NCBI RefSeq assembly: GCF_043945595.1
Contig: NZ_JBIFNP010000001.1
Location: forward strand, 5,890,001 to 5,954,000
Reading direction: 5' to 3'
Origin: Paenibacillus_S sp043945595
Lineage (GTDB): Bacteria; Bacillota; Bacilli; Paenibacillales; NBRC-103111
Length of the DNA: 64,000 bases
Shown piece after piece: positions 1 to 9,833 of this stretch. Both the position numbers and the translations under genes were made by a program. Position 1 is the stretch's first letter. Each line of letters starts with the position of its first letter. The notes beneath the pieces are model-generated. The model worked only from the letters and a program-made list of their open reading frames with translations. It was not told the origin of the DNA and ran no database searches.

Positions 1-2322
1 TCCATGCACCTTTTCAATCAGCTCATGTCTATTGACGGCCACGGAGTCATCGATTGGCATTTGCTTGTACGTATAATACTGTGCAAGCCTCTCAAGCAGC
101 GCCTGTTTGACCGACGGTTCCTCTATGCCCGGCTTATAGGCGGAAGCTACCTGACGCATCATCTCATACATCGCCCGGTTGCATTCCGCAATGTAATAGG
201 GATAAACGGTTTTCATCATATGGTCGAAGCCGTCCAATGCCTTGTGCAAATAAAAATCCATTCGATGCTTTTCATTCTTAAGGCGGATTTCCTCCTGCAT
301 CTTCATATCGCCCTTCATAAAATAAGCTTGAATCGCCATAAAGCCTGCCGGCAGCAGCAATGGAGGAAAGAGCAGACCCGCCGTTCCCAGTCCGGCTGCT
401 GCGACATACCGTTTATTCGCTTTGGCGTCAATATATTTGTCCATCTCCACTTTCGGAATGATGGCGAAGGAAACCGCGGAAAGCGCGTTCTCTATTTCGT
501 TCAGGCTTCTGCGGAGCTGGCTGGCAATGCCGATCATCCGCTGCTGAAACTGCTTGTACGGACGCTCGCTCAAGGCGATTCCCGCCTGCTCCAGCAGCTT
601 GCGGTCCTCCTGCTCCAGCAGTGCCGGCAGGTAGATCGAGATAAGATCCATTCGTTTCTTTTGCGCCTGAATCCCGTGGTATAACAGGTTGATTAAACCG
701 GTGCTCCGCTGCTCCGCGCTTTGCTTCATCGTATGAAGCTCCCGAATGCCTTCACTCAAAGTGATAAGCTGACCGAACAGCTGATAGAGCGTAAAATCGT
801 TGGCCATCCGCCCCCAGCTTAAGAAAAGCTGCTTGCCTTGGAGCTGAGGCAGAAGCGGAGACTTCTTGTACAGGTACGATCGCTGAATGACCCCCTGTAC
901 CTCTGCGTAAGGAATGTACAGCTCCACTTTGTCTTGATCGGTATCCAGCCGTACTTTCGCAAAAGGGGAAGGCATCCCCGGCTCGACAATGGAAATCCCG
1001 TTTAGCTCCGTATGGGCGAACGTCTGAAGCCGGCTGTCCGCCGATTGGTATATTGAAAGCTCCTCACGGGTATGGTCAAAATAAAACGGCTGCAAATTGG
1101 CAAGGTGTCCCACCTTGGCCTCATCCGCTTGCTTCCTCGGCACTCGCTTGCCGACGGCCGAATCTGACAGCTTCACCCCGCTGTTCAGCGCAAGCAGCGC
1201 GATTTGCTGCCGCTTGTGCAGAAAAAACCATTTCCGGTCATCCGTTACGGACTCAAGCTCTCCATAAGGGATCTCCTTCGTTAAACGCATCGAATCGGCA
1301 ATCTGGAAGCGAAGCGTATCCTTCGAAGCGAGCAAGTCAACGGCTGCTCCCTCATAGCGCTTCCCGTCCCAAACGCCGTACAGCTTACCGGCATCCGGCC
1401 ATGCTGAACAGCCGGCTTGGACATACCGCTTTTGAATAAAGGCTTGGGCCTGCTCCTGCAGCAGCTTGACGCGAAGCGGAGTCGTCCCCTTGACAGCAAG
1501 AAGCTGATGCGACTCCGGCGCGTAATAGAAAGCATCCGTTTCTCTTGAGAGCTCTCCCACTACCTGCATATCGGTCTCATTTACAAAACGCAGACGGTTT
1601 TCCTCGGCTGCCAGCGTCAAAGAAACGTCCTCGTACTTGACATTATTCATCGTGCCGCTTACACGAACTGGAAACAACGCAGCCTTCTCCCCAACAAGCT
1701 CCGATACCTTGGGCGTATGCTGATGCGACTCAACCAGCTGCTTCAGCACGCTGATATAGGGCAGGAACAGGTGCAGTTCCTGCACTTCCTTGCCGCCAAT
1801 CTCGAAGATTCCGCTAAAACCGGCCATACAATTCGGATCGATGGACAAATCCTTAATTCGGCGAAACGGAATTTCCGAGCCGCCCAGCAGCACAGCCTCC
1901 GGCTTGAGCCGAAGCTCAGCGAATGTATATAAGCCCATTGCATCCCGCATATAGCAGCGATACGGTGCGGCAGACGGGATTCTAAACATCGATTTCTTTG
2001 TTTTGGAGAACAGGGTAATGAATTCGGACGGCCTCATCGTGAAGGAAAAGGTCAACCGGCTGTAGCCGGCTTCATTCGTCAGCTCAGCCGAATATTTATC
2101 CAAGGTCACCTTCACGCCTAAGTCGGCTCCCTCATAAATTTCCACCTGCTCATTCCCGAACAAGCCTCCCGTATCATGGGCAAGAATGCGGCCTTGGTTC
2201 GTAATATAAAGGGTGTGCGTCCCTACAACGGATTGATCGGGCAGTGTAAAGCCTCCGGCTCGGGAATAGACACATTCTTCCTGCGGGCGCAGCTTGGATT
2301 GTACAGCTCTAATAACAACCAT
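1..2322 (-). CDS. Unknown large protein, 3' end cut by window edge
   Basis: The minus strand is open without a stop from an ATG at 2322 to base 1, giving 774 codons; the C-terminus lies outside the window. The start is supported by an AAGGAG ribosome site about 7 nt upstream. I do not recognise the family. The first ~500 residues alternate short beta-like segments (MVVIRAVQSKLRPQEE at the N-terminus), with at least two regions of similar hydrophobic rhythm, which could be PH-like barrels. Residues ~530-630 are helical and charged. A hydrophobic segment at about residues 640-665 (GLLFPPLLLPAGFMAIQAYF) could be one membrane span or hairpin. There is no signal peptide, so the protein is probably cytoplasmic or inner-face membrane attached. 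It has its own promoter region and is separated from the sulfatase operon by a terminator. The open frame is certain; any function is not. Confidence 0.75.
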   Translation of the reverse strand, partial: MVVIRAVQSKLRPQEECVYSRAGGFTLPDQSVVGTHTLYITNQGRILAHDTGGLFGNEQVEIYEGADLGVKVTLDKYSAELTNEAGYSRLTFSFTMRPSEFITLFSKTKKSMFRIPSAAPYRCYMRDAMGLYTFAELRLKPEAVLLGGSEIPFRRIKDLSIDPNCMAGFSGIFEIGGKEVQELHLFLPYISVLKQLVESHQHTPKVSELVGEKAALFPVRVSGTMNNVKYEDVSLTLAAEENRLRFVNETDMQVVGELSRETDAFYYAPESHQLLAVKGTTPLRVKLLQEQAQAFIQKRYVQAGCSAWPDAGKLYGVWDGKRYEGAAVDLLASKDTLRFQIADSMRLTKEIPYGELESVTDDRKWFFLHKRQQIALLALNSGVKLSDSAVGKRVPRKQADEAKVGHLANLQPFYFDHTREELSIYQSADSRLQTFAHTELNGISIVEPGMPSPFAKVRLDTDQDKVELYIPYAEVQGVIQRSYLYKKSPLLPQLQGKQLFLSWGRMANDFTLYQLFGQLITLSEGIRELHTMKQSAEQRSTGLINLLYHGIQAQKKRMDLISIYLPALLEQEDRKLLEQAGIALSERPYKQFQQRMIGIASQLRRSLNEIENALSAVSFAIIPKVEMDKYIDAKANKRYVAAAGLGTAGLLFPPLLLPAGFMAIQAYFMKGDMKMQEEIRLKNEKHRMDFYLHKALDGFDHMMKTVYPYYIAECNRAMYEMMRQVASAYKPGIEEPSVKQALLERLAQYYTYKQMPIDDSVAVNRHELIEKVHG

Positions 2323-2387
2323 GGCGGCTCTCCTTGATGTCATGATATAACATTGCACCGTTCTCTCTCGATCCCGGATAGTGCTAA

Positions 2388-2416
2388 AGGACTATGTCCT
2401 CTACAGCTATATTATA
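2388..2416 (-). promoter_or_regulatory. Putative promoter -10 and short operator-like palindrome
   Basis: On the minus strand a perfect TATAAT lies at 2411-2416. Just downstream of the expected start point, at 2388-2400, is an inverted repeat AGGAC-ATA-GTCCT. No good -35 box is visible, so the promoter may need an activator. It would serve the unknown gene starting at 2322. Confidence 0.35.
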
Positions 2417-2575
2417 CATTATTTTCCTTGGAAGGTAAGCGGCATTAATTATTTTTCACATGAAGGATGCGCGGGATAAAGCAGCTACGCTGTAGATCAG
2501 AGAATCGTCCGGTGCGCACGCATGCGTCGGCGGGAGCAGTTGTATGGAGGTATCCGCTGCATTTTCTGGCTGTAT

Positions 2576-2614
2576 AAAAAAACGGTTCGATCGCCGCGTG
2601 GCGTTCAGAACCGT
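2576..2614 (-). terminator. Intrinsic terminator closing the sulfatase operon
   Basis: On the minus strand the arms ACGGTTC (2608-2614) and GAACCGT (2582-2588) enclose a 19-nt loop and are followed by seven T. It lies ~220 nt after the last sulfatase stop. The rest of the 2323-2833 gap shows no gene I can support. Confidence 0.7.
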
Positions 2615-2833
2615 CCTGCTTTTTGGCATATCGGGGACTAACGCTGCCGTTCCTGCTTTCGAAGATCCGGTGTTCCCTCTACCTGGGAGTGGACCCATGG
2701 GGACGACTCAGCGTACAACTGGGCCGAGCATCCTGACTAATTTAGCCTGAAACCCAGCCCGGCACCGGCGTATGACCGGACCAAGCCTGATTTACTTCAG
2801 CTTGTATCCGAGCCTGCCCCCCTCCAGATCGTT

Positions 2834-4321
2834 TTACTTCGGCAAGCCTAATCTCTCGTACTGCTCCTCGGGCGCATCGTTTTGCTTCATCAGCTCCGCC
2901 ATCAGCCCGATCATCCGCGCTTCCGCTTCCTTGTCCTGGATCGGCTGCTTTTGCTCCGGATCGTGCAGGATATCGAACAGCAGGGTGCCGAACCGGTGCG
3001 CAGGGATATAGCTTCCCGCTTGGATCTTCAGCGTTCTAACGCCTTTGGTAAAAGAAAACGGCTCGGCCAGCTCCAACTGCTGCAGCTCCGCAGGGCTGAA
3101 CATCGATGCCATGTGCGTCGGCATCAAGGTGTAATTGTACAGCGGGCTGTTGTCCGGCCGTACCGGCGCCCGCATATAAACATAGCGTCCATCCGTGCAG
3201 TTGACATGCGCCCCATGGATGCCGAACAAGACGGCTTCCCGGGTCGGCCCGTCCGCTCCGCCGGCTTCGGCTTCGCAAGCCCGGCTTAACGAAATCCCCT
3301 GCATATCGGGCGGTGCCTCCGCCCCGAAGTATTCCAGCAGCGTCGGCGCAATATCGATCATCTGCGTCAGCTGGCTGCATCGTTCATTTCGCTTGCCGCT
3401 GCGGGGATCCCAAACGAACAACGGAGTCCGGGCAATCTCGTTGTAGAACGGCATAATATTTTTGGCCCACCAATCGTGCTCGCCGAGCAAAAAGCCATGA
3501 TCGGTCGAGACGATCAGCATCGTATCCTTCCACAGATCGTACTCGTCCATTGCATCCATCACTTTGCCGAGGTAGGCATCGCACATGCTGAGAAGCGCCG
3601 CATACTCCAGCTTGCCATGTTCCGCCTCTTCGCGGGTTTCTTCCACCTTCTGATACTGCGGCCAGTCAAAATGCTTGCCCGTGTAATCATGCGGATACAG
3701 ATCTTTATAGGCCTGATGCGAAAAGAACGGCTCATGCGGATCGAAAGCCTCGATCTGCAGCAGCCAGCGGTCCTCCCCGCGGTTCGTCCGGATAAATTCG
3801 ATGCCTTCCGTGAACGTTTTGGCCTGCGGATGAGTCTCTTCCGTCGTCATGTACTTGCGGTTAATCCAGTCCTGCCGGAACAGCTGCCCGCGGTAGCCGT
3901 CGTAGCTACCGACATGCTCGGGAATCGGCGGCTCCGCCACCTCGCCCTTCCACGGGTCGCCCTCCTGTCCCCGGATGAAGTCCCATGTCGTGTACTGGCT
4001 GTGATACGTGGCTCCGCCCGGCTCCCAATAATGATAATGGTCGCTGACCAGGTGAGCGTGCACCCCCTGCTTCCGCAAAATCGCAGGCATCGAATCGTCA
4101 AACGGCTCCAGCGGGCCCCAGCTGCGGTGCAGGAAATTATGCCGGCCTGTCAGCAGGTCTCTTCGCGCAGGCATGCATGGCATACTGCCTACCCAGTTGT
4201 TGTCGAACGTTACGCTCCGTTCCGCCAGCCGGCTGAAATTCGGCGCATGCGTCCAATCGCAGCCGTAAGGCGGCAGCATGTGCCGGTTCAAGGAATCGAA
4301 CAGAATCAAAATCGCTTTCAT
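2834..4321 (-). CDS. Cysteine-type sulfatase (alkaline phosphatase superfamily)
   Basis: About 495 residues. The ATG at 4321 overlaps the stop of the preceding sulfatase (ATGA), which argues for translational coupling and against the longer upstream open frame. The N-terminus MKAILILFDSLNRHMLPPYG carries the first metal-site Asp (FDS). CMPARRDLLTGR fits the C-x-P-x-R-x4-T-G signature whose Cys is converted to formylglycine. Later motifs STDHGFLLGEHDWWAKN supply the second metal site (D and H) and a Lys. It probably hydrolyses sulfate esters. No signal peptide is visible, so it should act in the cytoplasm on imported substrate, as the Opp-type importer in the same operon suggests. It is the last gene of the operon. 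Substrate unknown; phosphonate-ester hydrolase activity within the same fold is an alternative. Confidence 0.85.
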   Translation of the reverse strand: MKAILILFDSLNRHMLPPYGCDWTHAPNFSRLAERSVTFDNNWVGSMPCMPARRDLLTGRHNFLHRSWGPLEPFDDSMPAILRKQGVHAHLVSDHYHYWEPGGATYHSQYTTWDFIRGQEGDPWKGEVAEPPIPEHVGSYDGYRGQLFRQDWINRKYMTTEETHPQAKTFTEGIEFIRTNRGEDRWLLQIEAFDPHEPFFSHQAYKDLYPHDYTGKHFDWPQYQKVEETREEAEHGKLEYAALLSMCDAYLGKVMDAMDEYDLWKDTMLIVSTDHGFLLGEHDWWAKNIMPFYNEIARTPLFVWDPRSGKRNERCSQLTQMIDIAPTLLEYFGAEAPPDMQGISLSRACEAEAGGADGPTREAVLFGIHGAHVNCTDGRYVYMRAPVRPDNSPLYNYTLMPTHMASMFSPAELQQLELAEPFSFTKGVRTLKIQAGSYIPAHRFGTLLFDILHDPEQKQPIQDKEAEARMIGLMAELMKQNDAPEEQYERLGLPK

Positions 4322-5908
4322 CGGCGAATCGTCTCCTCCCGTAAGGTGCCATACCAATGCCGTACCGCTTCCTCTAGCCTCCGAACCATATCCGGATGCT
4401 TCTCCGCCAGATTGATCCGCTCGCCCGGATCTGCATCCACATCGGACAAATGGACGGCGTCTATCGCAGTCCGGCTGAAATCTAGCTTGCCGTTCAGCAC
4501 CAGCTTCCACTTGCCCTCCCGGACAGCCAGCTGTTCTCCGTATTCCCAGAACAGCATCCGGCCGCCCGTCGGGTCGGTTCCAGCGGCTGCTCCTGTTCCG
4601 CCCGCTTCCGCCGTTCTTTTAACAGCCCCCACTCCAGCGGCTGATTCACCCGCTCCTGCAGCAATTTCGGCTTCCACGGCTGCTCCATACGCTCTGTCCG
4701 GTCCGTACGGCTGTTCTGCCTGTTCCATCCTCTTCTGACGCTCTTTCAGCGGTCCTAGCTGCCCCAGGCACTCCGTCAGATCCAGCGGCTGCTCCATTGG
4801 CTCCTGCCGCTCCCGCGCCGCCTATGTGGCGAGCCTCCTCAGCCGCTCCGTCTCCTCCGAGCAGCGGAACCAGGCTCGTTCCATTCGGATCGTAAGCCTC
4901 CGGGGAGCAGCCTGCCAGCTCCAGGAACGTCGGGAAAATATCCATCATCGCGCACACTTCATCCCGCGTCTGCCCAGCGGCGATAAACGAAGGATAGCTG
5001 AGAATCGCAGGCTCTCTTACGCCTCCGTCGAACAAGCTGCCCTTGTGACCGCGGAAGATGCCCGCGCTGCCCCCGTAATACAAATCCTCGGTCCCGTCCA
5101 GCCAGTTTCGGGACTCCGTCGAAGGACCGTTATCGCTCGAGAAGAAAATTACTGTATTCTCGTAGATGCCTTTTCGTTTCAAAGCAGCCACGATATCCCC
5201 GATCCCGTCATCGACAGCCGCGATCATAGCTGCCATGATTCTCCGGTCGGGAGACAGCTCCGGGAACCGGTCGATATACGGCTTCGGCGCATGCATCGGA
5301 TAATGCGGCGCATTGTAGGCGGTGTACAGGAAGAACGGCTCATCCTCTGCAGATGCCTCGATGTATTCCACCGACTTCTTCGTAATGACCTCGGTCATAT
5401 ATTGGCCGTTCTCCCACACCTCTTGTTCGTTATGCCATAGGTCGTGGACCGGATTGACCCCGCCCGCCTGCTCCCAGTAGAAAATATGCGAGTAATAGTC
5501 GATGCAGCCTGCACGGAAGCCATAAAATTCATCAAAACCGTGCGCATTCGGACCGTACTCCGCAGAAGCGCCGAGATGCCACTTCCCGAACAAGGCGGTC
5601 CGGTAGCCTTCGGATTTTAATACCTTAGGCAGTGTCGGCAGCCCGAGCGGCAGCCCCGCAGTTCCGCGTTTGCCTCCCAGAATGTGGCTGACTCCGGCTC
5701 TGGCCGGATACCTTCCCGTCAGCAGCGAAGCCCGCGAAGGGGAGCAGACCGGCGAATTGGAGTACCATTTCGTGAACCGCATGCCCTCCCCGGCCAGCTG
5801 ATCGAGATGCGGCGTCTTCATCTCCGTCGAACCGTAGCAGCCCAAATCGCCATAGCCCAGATCGTCGCAATAGACGACGATGAAATTCGGCCGTTTGGTG
5901 GTCATCAT
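4318..5908 (-). pseudogene. Sulfatase with a frameshift in an Ala/Gly-rich region
   Basis: The N-terminal part starts at ATG 5908 (or the adjacent ATG 5905) with an AGGAGG site; the ATG overlaps the stop of the ATPase gene. It reads NFIVVYCDDLGYGDLGCYG (metal Asp pair), VCSPSRASLLTGR (formylglycine Cys motif) and GKWHLG, all intact. This frame ends at 4646. The typical C-terminal block (FWEYGEQLAVREGKWKLVLN and following) lies in another frame and ends at 4318, overlapping the start of the next sulfatase. Between them, at about 4560-4840, lies a low-complexity stretch with degenerate repeats of an agcggctgctcc-like unit, and all three frames are open there. The gene may be a sequencing artefact, a decayed copy, or have an expanded linker. 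No signal peptide; cytoplasmic arylsulfatase-like role inferred. Confidence 0.75.
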
Positions 5909-6870
5909 TGATCTCCTCCTTGTCCGTACAAATGGCAGAGCACACTGCGCCCGTCCTCTGTGCTGACCGCCTCCACCCTGGTCGTGCGGCATACCCCGCT
6001 CGCCGAAGGACAGCGGTGGTAGAAGCTGCAGCCTGCGTCAGGCACTGGCTCTCCCTGCCGGTCCAGCATCTTCTCCTGTTCCTCCGTCTCCCTCCACGGG
6101 TCGGGCGAGGAATGCAGCAGCAGCTTCGTATACGGATGCCGCGGATGCTGGATCAGCTCCTCCGTCGGTCCGTATTCCATCATCTGGCCGGCATACATAA
6201 CCATAATCCGATCGGCCATATACCGGGCGCTGCCCAGATTGTGCGTGATCAGGATCAAGGACAGGTTCTCCTTATCCTTCAGATCCAGCAGCAGGTTCAT
6301 AATATCCACACCGATAGATACGTCGAGCATCGAGGTCGGCTCATCGGCGATAATTACTTTGGGGTTCAAACCGAGCACCTTGGCGATGACGACGCGCTGC
6401 TTCTGTCCCCCCGAAAGCTGATAAGGATACTTATCAATAAAGTCCTCCGCCGGGGTCAGGCCCACCTTATTCAGCAGCTCCAGCACCCGCGGGCGGGTAT
6501 CCCCTTTCACCTGGCGCTGCACCTGCAGCGGCCTGCCGACAATATAGCCTATCGTATGATGCGGGTTCAAAGCCGCGAACGGATCTTGAAAAATCATCTG
6601 CACGAAAGTCGGCAATGTTTGCCGCAAACGTCGGTTCCGTTTCAGCGATTCACCGTTATAATAGATGTCGCCATCCGTTGCCGGGATGAGGTTCGTCAGC
6701 ATGCGGGCGATCGTGCTTTTGCCGCTGCCCGACTCGCCGACAATGGCCAGCACCTCCCCCGGCTCCAGACCGAAATGAATATTGCGTACCGCTTGGAACT
6801 CCTTTTTCTTAAGCATCGAGCGGGACGTGAAGGTTTTACCGAGGCCGCTCACTTGAAGCAGAGACTTCAT
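5905..6870 (-). CDS. Opp/Dpp-type ABC transporter ATPase (OppF-like)
   Basis: About 321 residues from ATG 6870, which follows a GGGGAGGAGGGGG ribosome site and lies inside the 3' end of the OppD-like gene. It has Walker A GESGSGKST, Q-loop (QMIFQDPFAALNPHH), signature LSGGQKQR, Walker B VIIADEPTSMLD and switch His (ITHNL). The C-terminal oligopeptide-binding extension with a Cys cluster (CSFYHRCPSASGVC) is the Fe-S-like motif common in OppD/OppF. It energises import together with the OppD-like partner. Its stop overlaps the start of the first sulfatase (ATGA), tying transport to desulfation. Complete and free of obvious damage. Confidence 0.9.
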   Translation of the reverse strand: MKSLLQVSGLGKTFTSRSMLKKKEFQAVRNIHFGLEPGEVLAIVGESGSGKSTIARMLTNLIPATDGDIYYNGESLKRNRRLRQTLPTFVQMIFQDPFAALNPHHTIGYIVGRPLQVQRQVKGDTRPRVLELLNKVGLTPAEDFIDKYPYQLSGGQKQRVVIAKVLGLNPKVIIADEPTSMLDVSIGVDIMNLLLDLKDKENLSLILITHNLGSARYMADRIMVMYAGQMMEYGPTEELIQHPRHPYTKLLLHSSPDPWRETEEQEKMLDRQGEPVPDAGCSFYHRCPSASGVCRTTRVEAVSTEDGRSVLCHLYGQGGDQ

Positions 6871-7836
6871 CGTATACCCCCTCCTCCCCATACAAATAGC
6901 AGGCGATCCGTCCCTTTGCATCCTCTGCCATAGCAGGCTCTTCCTGCCTGCAGTGAGACATTGCATGCGCGCAGCGCGGCTCGAATTTGCAGCCGCCCGG
7001 CGGGCGGATCAGATCGGGCGGGCTGCCCGGAATGCCGGTCAGCCTTGTTCTCGGCCCCGACAGCGAAGGGAACGAGTTCAGCAGCCCTCTGGTGTACGGA
7101 TGCCGCGGCGCCTTCAGCAGCTGGCTTTTAGTCGCTACCTCGACCAGCCGTCCCGCATACATAATGCCGATCCGGTCGCACATCTCCAGCATCAGCGGCA
7201 GGTCGTGCGTAATGAACAGGACGGAGAAGCCAAACTTTTGCTGCAGCTCCAATATTTTGCGGATAATCCCGTTCTGCACTACCACATCCAGCGCGGTGGT
7301 CGGTTCGTCCATGACAACCAGGCTCGGCTTCAAAGCCATCGCCATAGCAATGACGACCCTTTGCCGCATGCCGCCCGACAGCTCGTGAGGATAGCTGTCC
7401 AGCCGGCCCTCCGGCAGATCGACCAGCTTCATCAGATCCGCTGCCCGCCCGGCAGCTTCCGGCCCGCTTCCGGCTCATGGGCGACAATAGCATCAACCAG
7501 CTGATCGCGGATGCGCAGCACCGGATTCAGATTGTTCATCGCGCTTTGCAGCACGATCGACATCCGGGACCAGCGCAACCGGTCGAACTGCTCGTCGGAC
7601 AGCCCGGTCAGCTCTATCCCGTCCAGCTTGACGCTGCCCTTCGTTACCTGCGCCGGATGCCGGAGCAGACGGCAAATGCCGAAGGCGGTCGTCGACTTGC
7701 CGCAGCCGGACTCCCCAGCCAGGCCGAAGATTTCCCCCTTTCGGATCGAGAAGCTGACATGATCGGCAGCCTTCACGACGCCTCTCGGCGAAGCGTATTC
7801 TATGCACAGGTCTTGGACCTCCAGCAGATCTTCCAA
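6836..7836 (-). pseudogene. Opp/Dpp-type ABC ATPase (OppD-like) with a frameshift
   Basis: The likely start is TTG 7836 (LEDLLEVQDLCIEY) behind AAGGAGGG. The first frame holds Walker A GESGCGKST and the Q-loop region and stops just after HEPEAGRK at about 7432. The second frame continues as AADLMKLVDLPEGRLDSYPHELSGGMRQR with signature LSGGMRQR, Walker B VVMDEPTTALD, switch His and the Cys-containing C-terminal extension (CKFEPRCAHAMSHC), ending at 6836. One extra base near 7460, in a GCGGGCC context, would join the frames. If the shift is real the ATPase loses its signature motif and the importer would depend on the OppF-like subunit alone; a sequencing deletion is equally possible. Confidence 0.8.
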
Positions 7837-7927
7837 AGGTATCCCTCCTTCAATCTGGATGCATCGGGAAGCTGCTGCCCCCTGCATCCTTGCTCCTTTA
7901 TCCTTCATCCGCTGTATAAAACCCGCT

Positions 7928-8791
7928 CTACAGCGCTGCGTTGCCGCGGTTCGCGCGGTATTTTTCCAGAATGCCGTTGCCGATCAGTATAAAGCCGAAG
8001 CAGAAGCACGCAATCGCGAGCCCCGGCGGCAGAATCCACCACCAGGCATGGAACATAACCGCATTGTTCGCATTGGCCAGCGCCAGAATCGTCCCCCAGC
8101 TGACATTCGTCGGGTCGCCCAAGCCGAGAAAGCTGAGCCCCGCTTCCGCCAGTACGGCCTGCGTCGTTACCAGCACCTGATTGGCCAAAATGACCGGAAT
8201 GATGTTCGGCAATATTTCCCGGAACATAATTTCCGTATCCTTCATCCCGACCATACGCGCCGCTTCCACATAGCCGCTCTGCCGCTCCGACATCGTCTGG
8301 CTGCGGATGCTTCTCGCCATGTAGAGCCAGCTCAGACAGCCGATAATCAGGATCGTGCTGCCGATCCCCATAGAGGGGAGGAAGGACGCCAATATAATCA
8401 TCAGCGCTAACGTAGGAATAATGAGAAACAGATCGACGACCCGCATCAGAGACTCTTCGATCCAGCCCCCTTTGAAGCCGGAGATGACGCCGACCGTGAC
8501 CCCGATCACCGTGGTGATAAGCCCGGCAATGATGCCCACCCAGAACGAGGTGCTCGTGCCGTAAATCATTTGGCTCAGCACATCCTGCCCGTAGCTGTCC
8601 GTACCCAGCCAATGCGCAAAGGAAGGAGCGAGCCACGAATCGAAGCCGATAAAATTTTTCGGATAAGGCGCAAGCACCGACCCGAATAAAGCGATAACGG
8701 TGAAGACGATAAAGATCGCGAGTCCGATTTTTCCCTTTGCCCCCGGAAAAGCAGACCCCGACGCCTTCAACATGCGTAGCATAGTTTGCAT
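7928..8791 (-). CDS. Opp/Dpp-type ABC permease (OppC-like)
   Basis: 287 residues from ATG 8791 behind GGGAGG. The N-terminal domain carries the first membrane span (IGLAIFIVFTVIALFGSVLA) followed by the periplasm-facing GTDSYGQDVLSQMIYGTSTS block typical of OppC/DppC. Several further membrane spans follow, and the cytoplasmic EAA loop reads YVEAARMVGMKDTEIMFREILPN, which docks to the ATPases. It forms the channel with the OppB-like permease, 20 nt upstream. Intact. Substrate specificity cannot be read from the permease; the sulfatase context suggests a sulfated small molecule or glycoconjugate. Confidence 0.9.
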   Translation of the reverse strand: MQTMLRMLKASGSAFPGAKGKIGLAIFIVFTVIALFGSVLAPYPKNFIGFDSWLAPSFAHWLGTDSYGQDVLSQMIYGTSTSFWVGIIAGLITTVIGVTVGVISGFKGGWIEESLMRVVDLFLIIPTLALMIILASFLPSMGIGSTILIIGCLSWLYMARSIRSQTMSERQSGYVEAARMVGMKDTEIMFREILPNIIPVILANQVLVTTQAVLAEAGLSFLGLGDPTNVSWGTILALANANNAVMFHAWWWILPPGLAIACFCFGFILIGNGILEKYRANRGNAAL

Positions 8792-8811
8792 AGGGAACCT
8801 CCCTTGGTACG

Positions 8812-9797
8812 TTAGTTAAGCACCACCCGGGGATCGAGCAGCGGGTACAGCAGATCCGCAATCAGATTGCAGACGATAACGGAAATCGCGATAAACAGAA
8901 ACGAGCCCTGAATTAGCGGGTAGTCATGATTCAGAATCGCGTTGAAGGTCACAAGTCCGACCCCCGGATACGAAAAGACGATTTCCGTCGTGATCGCTCC
9001 GCCGATAACATGACCGAGCGAGGTCATCAGTCCGGTAAAAGAGGGCAGCAGCGCATTGCGCGCTCCATACATGTACTTCCTGCGGCGCACGGACACGCCT
9101 TTCGCCTTGGCGAGCAGCATATAATCTTCGGACAGCACGCGCATCAGATTGTTGCGGAGGACGAGAATATGTCCGGCCAAGGTCGCGATGATAAGCGTAA
9201 ACACCGGCAGAAACGCATGGTTCACAATAGACATGATCTTCTCCCAAACGGAGAAGCTGTCGATATCCGGGTCCATCGCCTGCCCGAGCGGAAACCAGCC
9301 CAGGTAAAAGGAGAAGATCATGATGAAGATGATCGCGATCCAGAAAAAAGGCACCGAGTTCAAGAAAAACGCTGTAAACAGCGTGGAATTGTCAAAAAAC
9401 GATCCGGACTTCCAGGCTCCCCGGATCCCGATCAGCCAGCCGACCAAGTAGCTCAGCAGCGTGGCGATCAGCACGGTCCCGAGCGTCCACGGCAGCGCTT
9501 TCAACATCACGTCGGCGACCGGTGACGGATAGTTTACATAGGACACGCCGAGGTTGCCGTGCAGCAGCTGGCCCAGATAGCGGCCGTATTGATGCAGAAT
9601 GCTCGGATCGTCCAGCCCGAACTGGGCCTTCAACGCATTCGCTACCTCCTGCGAACCCAGCGCCTTCTCCGAAGCCAGCGCTGTCGCGGGATCCCCCCCA
9701 TTAACCGGGGGAGGAGGAAATTCAAGGTTACCGCCATATAGAGCGTAACAAGGGCAAAGCCCACTCTTTTCAACAAATAGATGGAATTGTAGCGCAC
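8812..9797 (-). pseudogene. Opp/Dpp-type ABC permease (OppB-like) with a G7 homopolymer frameshift
   Basis: The start is GTG 9797 (VRYNSIYLLKRVGFALVTL, first membrane span) behind GGAGGTG. After NFLLPRLMGG the frame breaks at a run of seven G (9693-9699); with eight G it would read straight into DPATALASEKALGSQEVANA and join the long C-terminal frame that ends at 8812. That frame has the remaining membrane spans and the EAA loop (LLAKAKGVSVRRRKYMYGARNAL). It pairs with the OppC-like permease. The homopolymer context fits a sequencing indel well, but slippage-based phase switching would look identical. Confidence 0.82.
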
Positions 9798-9833
9798 AAC
9801 CGCACCTCCTGTTCAGCTTAAAGACGAACCATG

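Noticed and set aside
2456..2750. Short open frames on both strands between the first two genes
   Set aside because: No ribosome sites, low-complexity translations, and they overlap the terminator; treated as chance frames.
3476..4738. 420-codon plus-strand frame opposite the sulfatases
   Set aside because: Arg/Pro-rich antisense shadow of a GC-rich gene; no ribosome site or motif.
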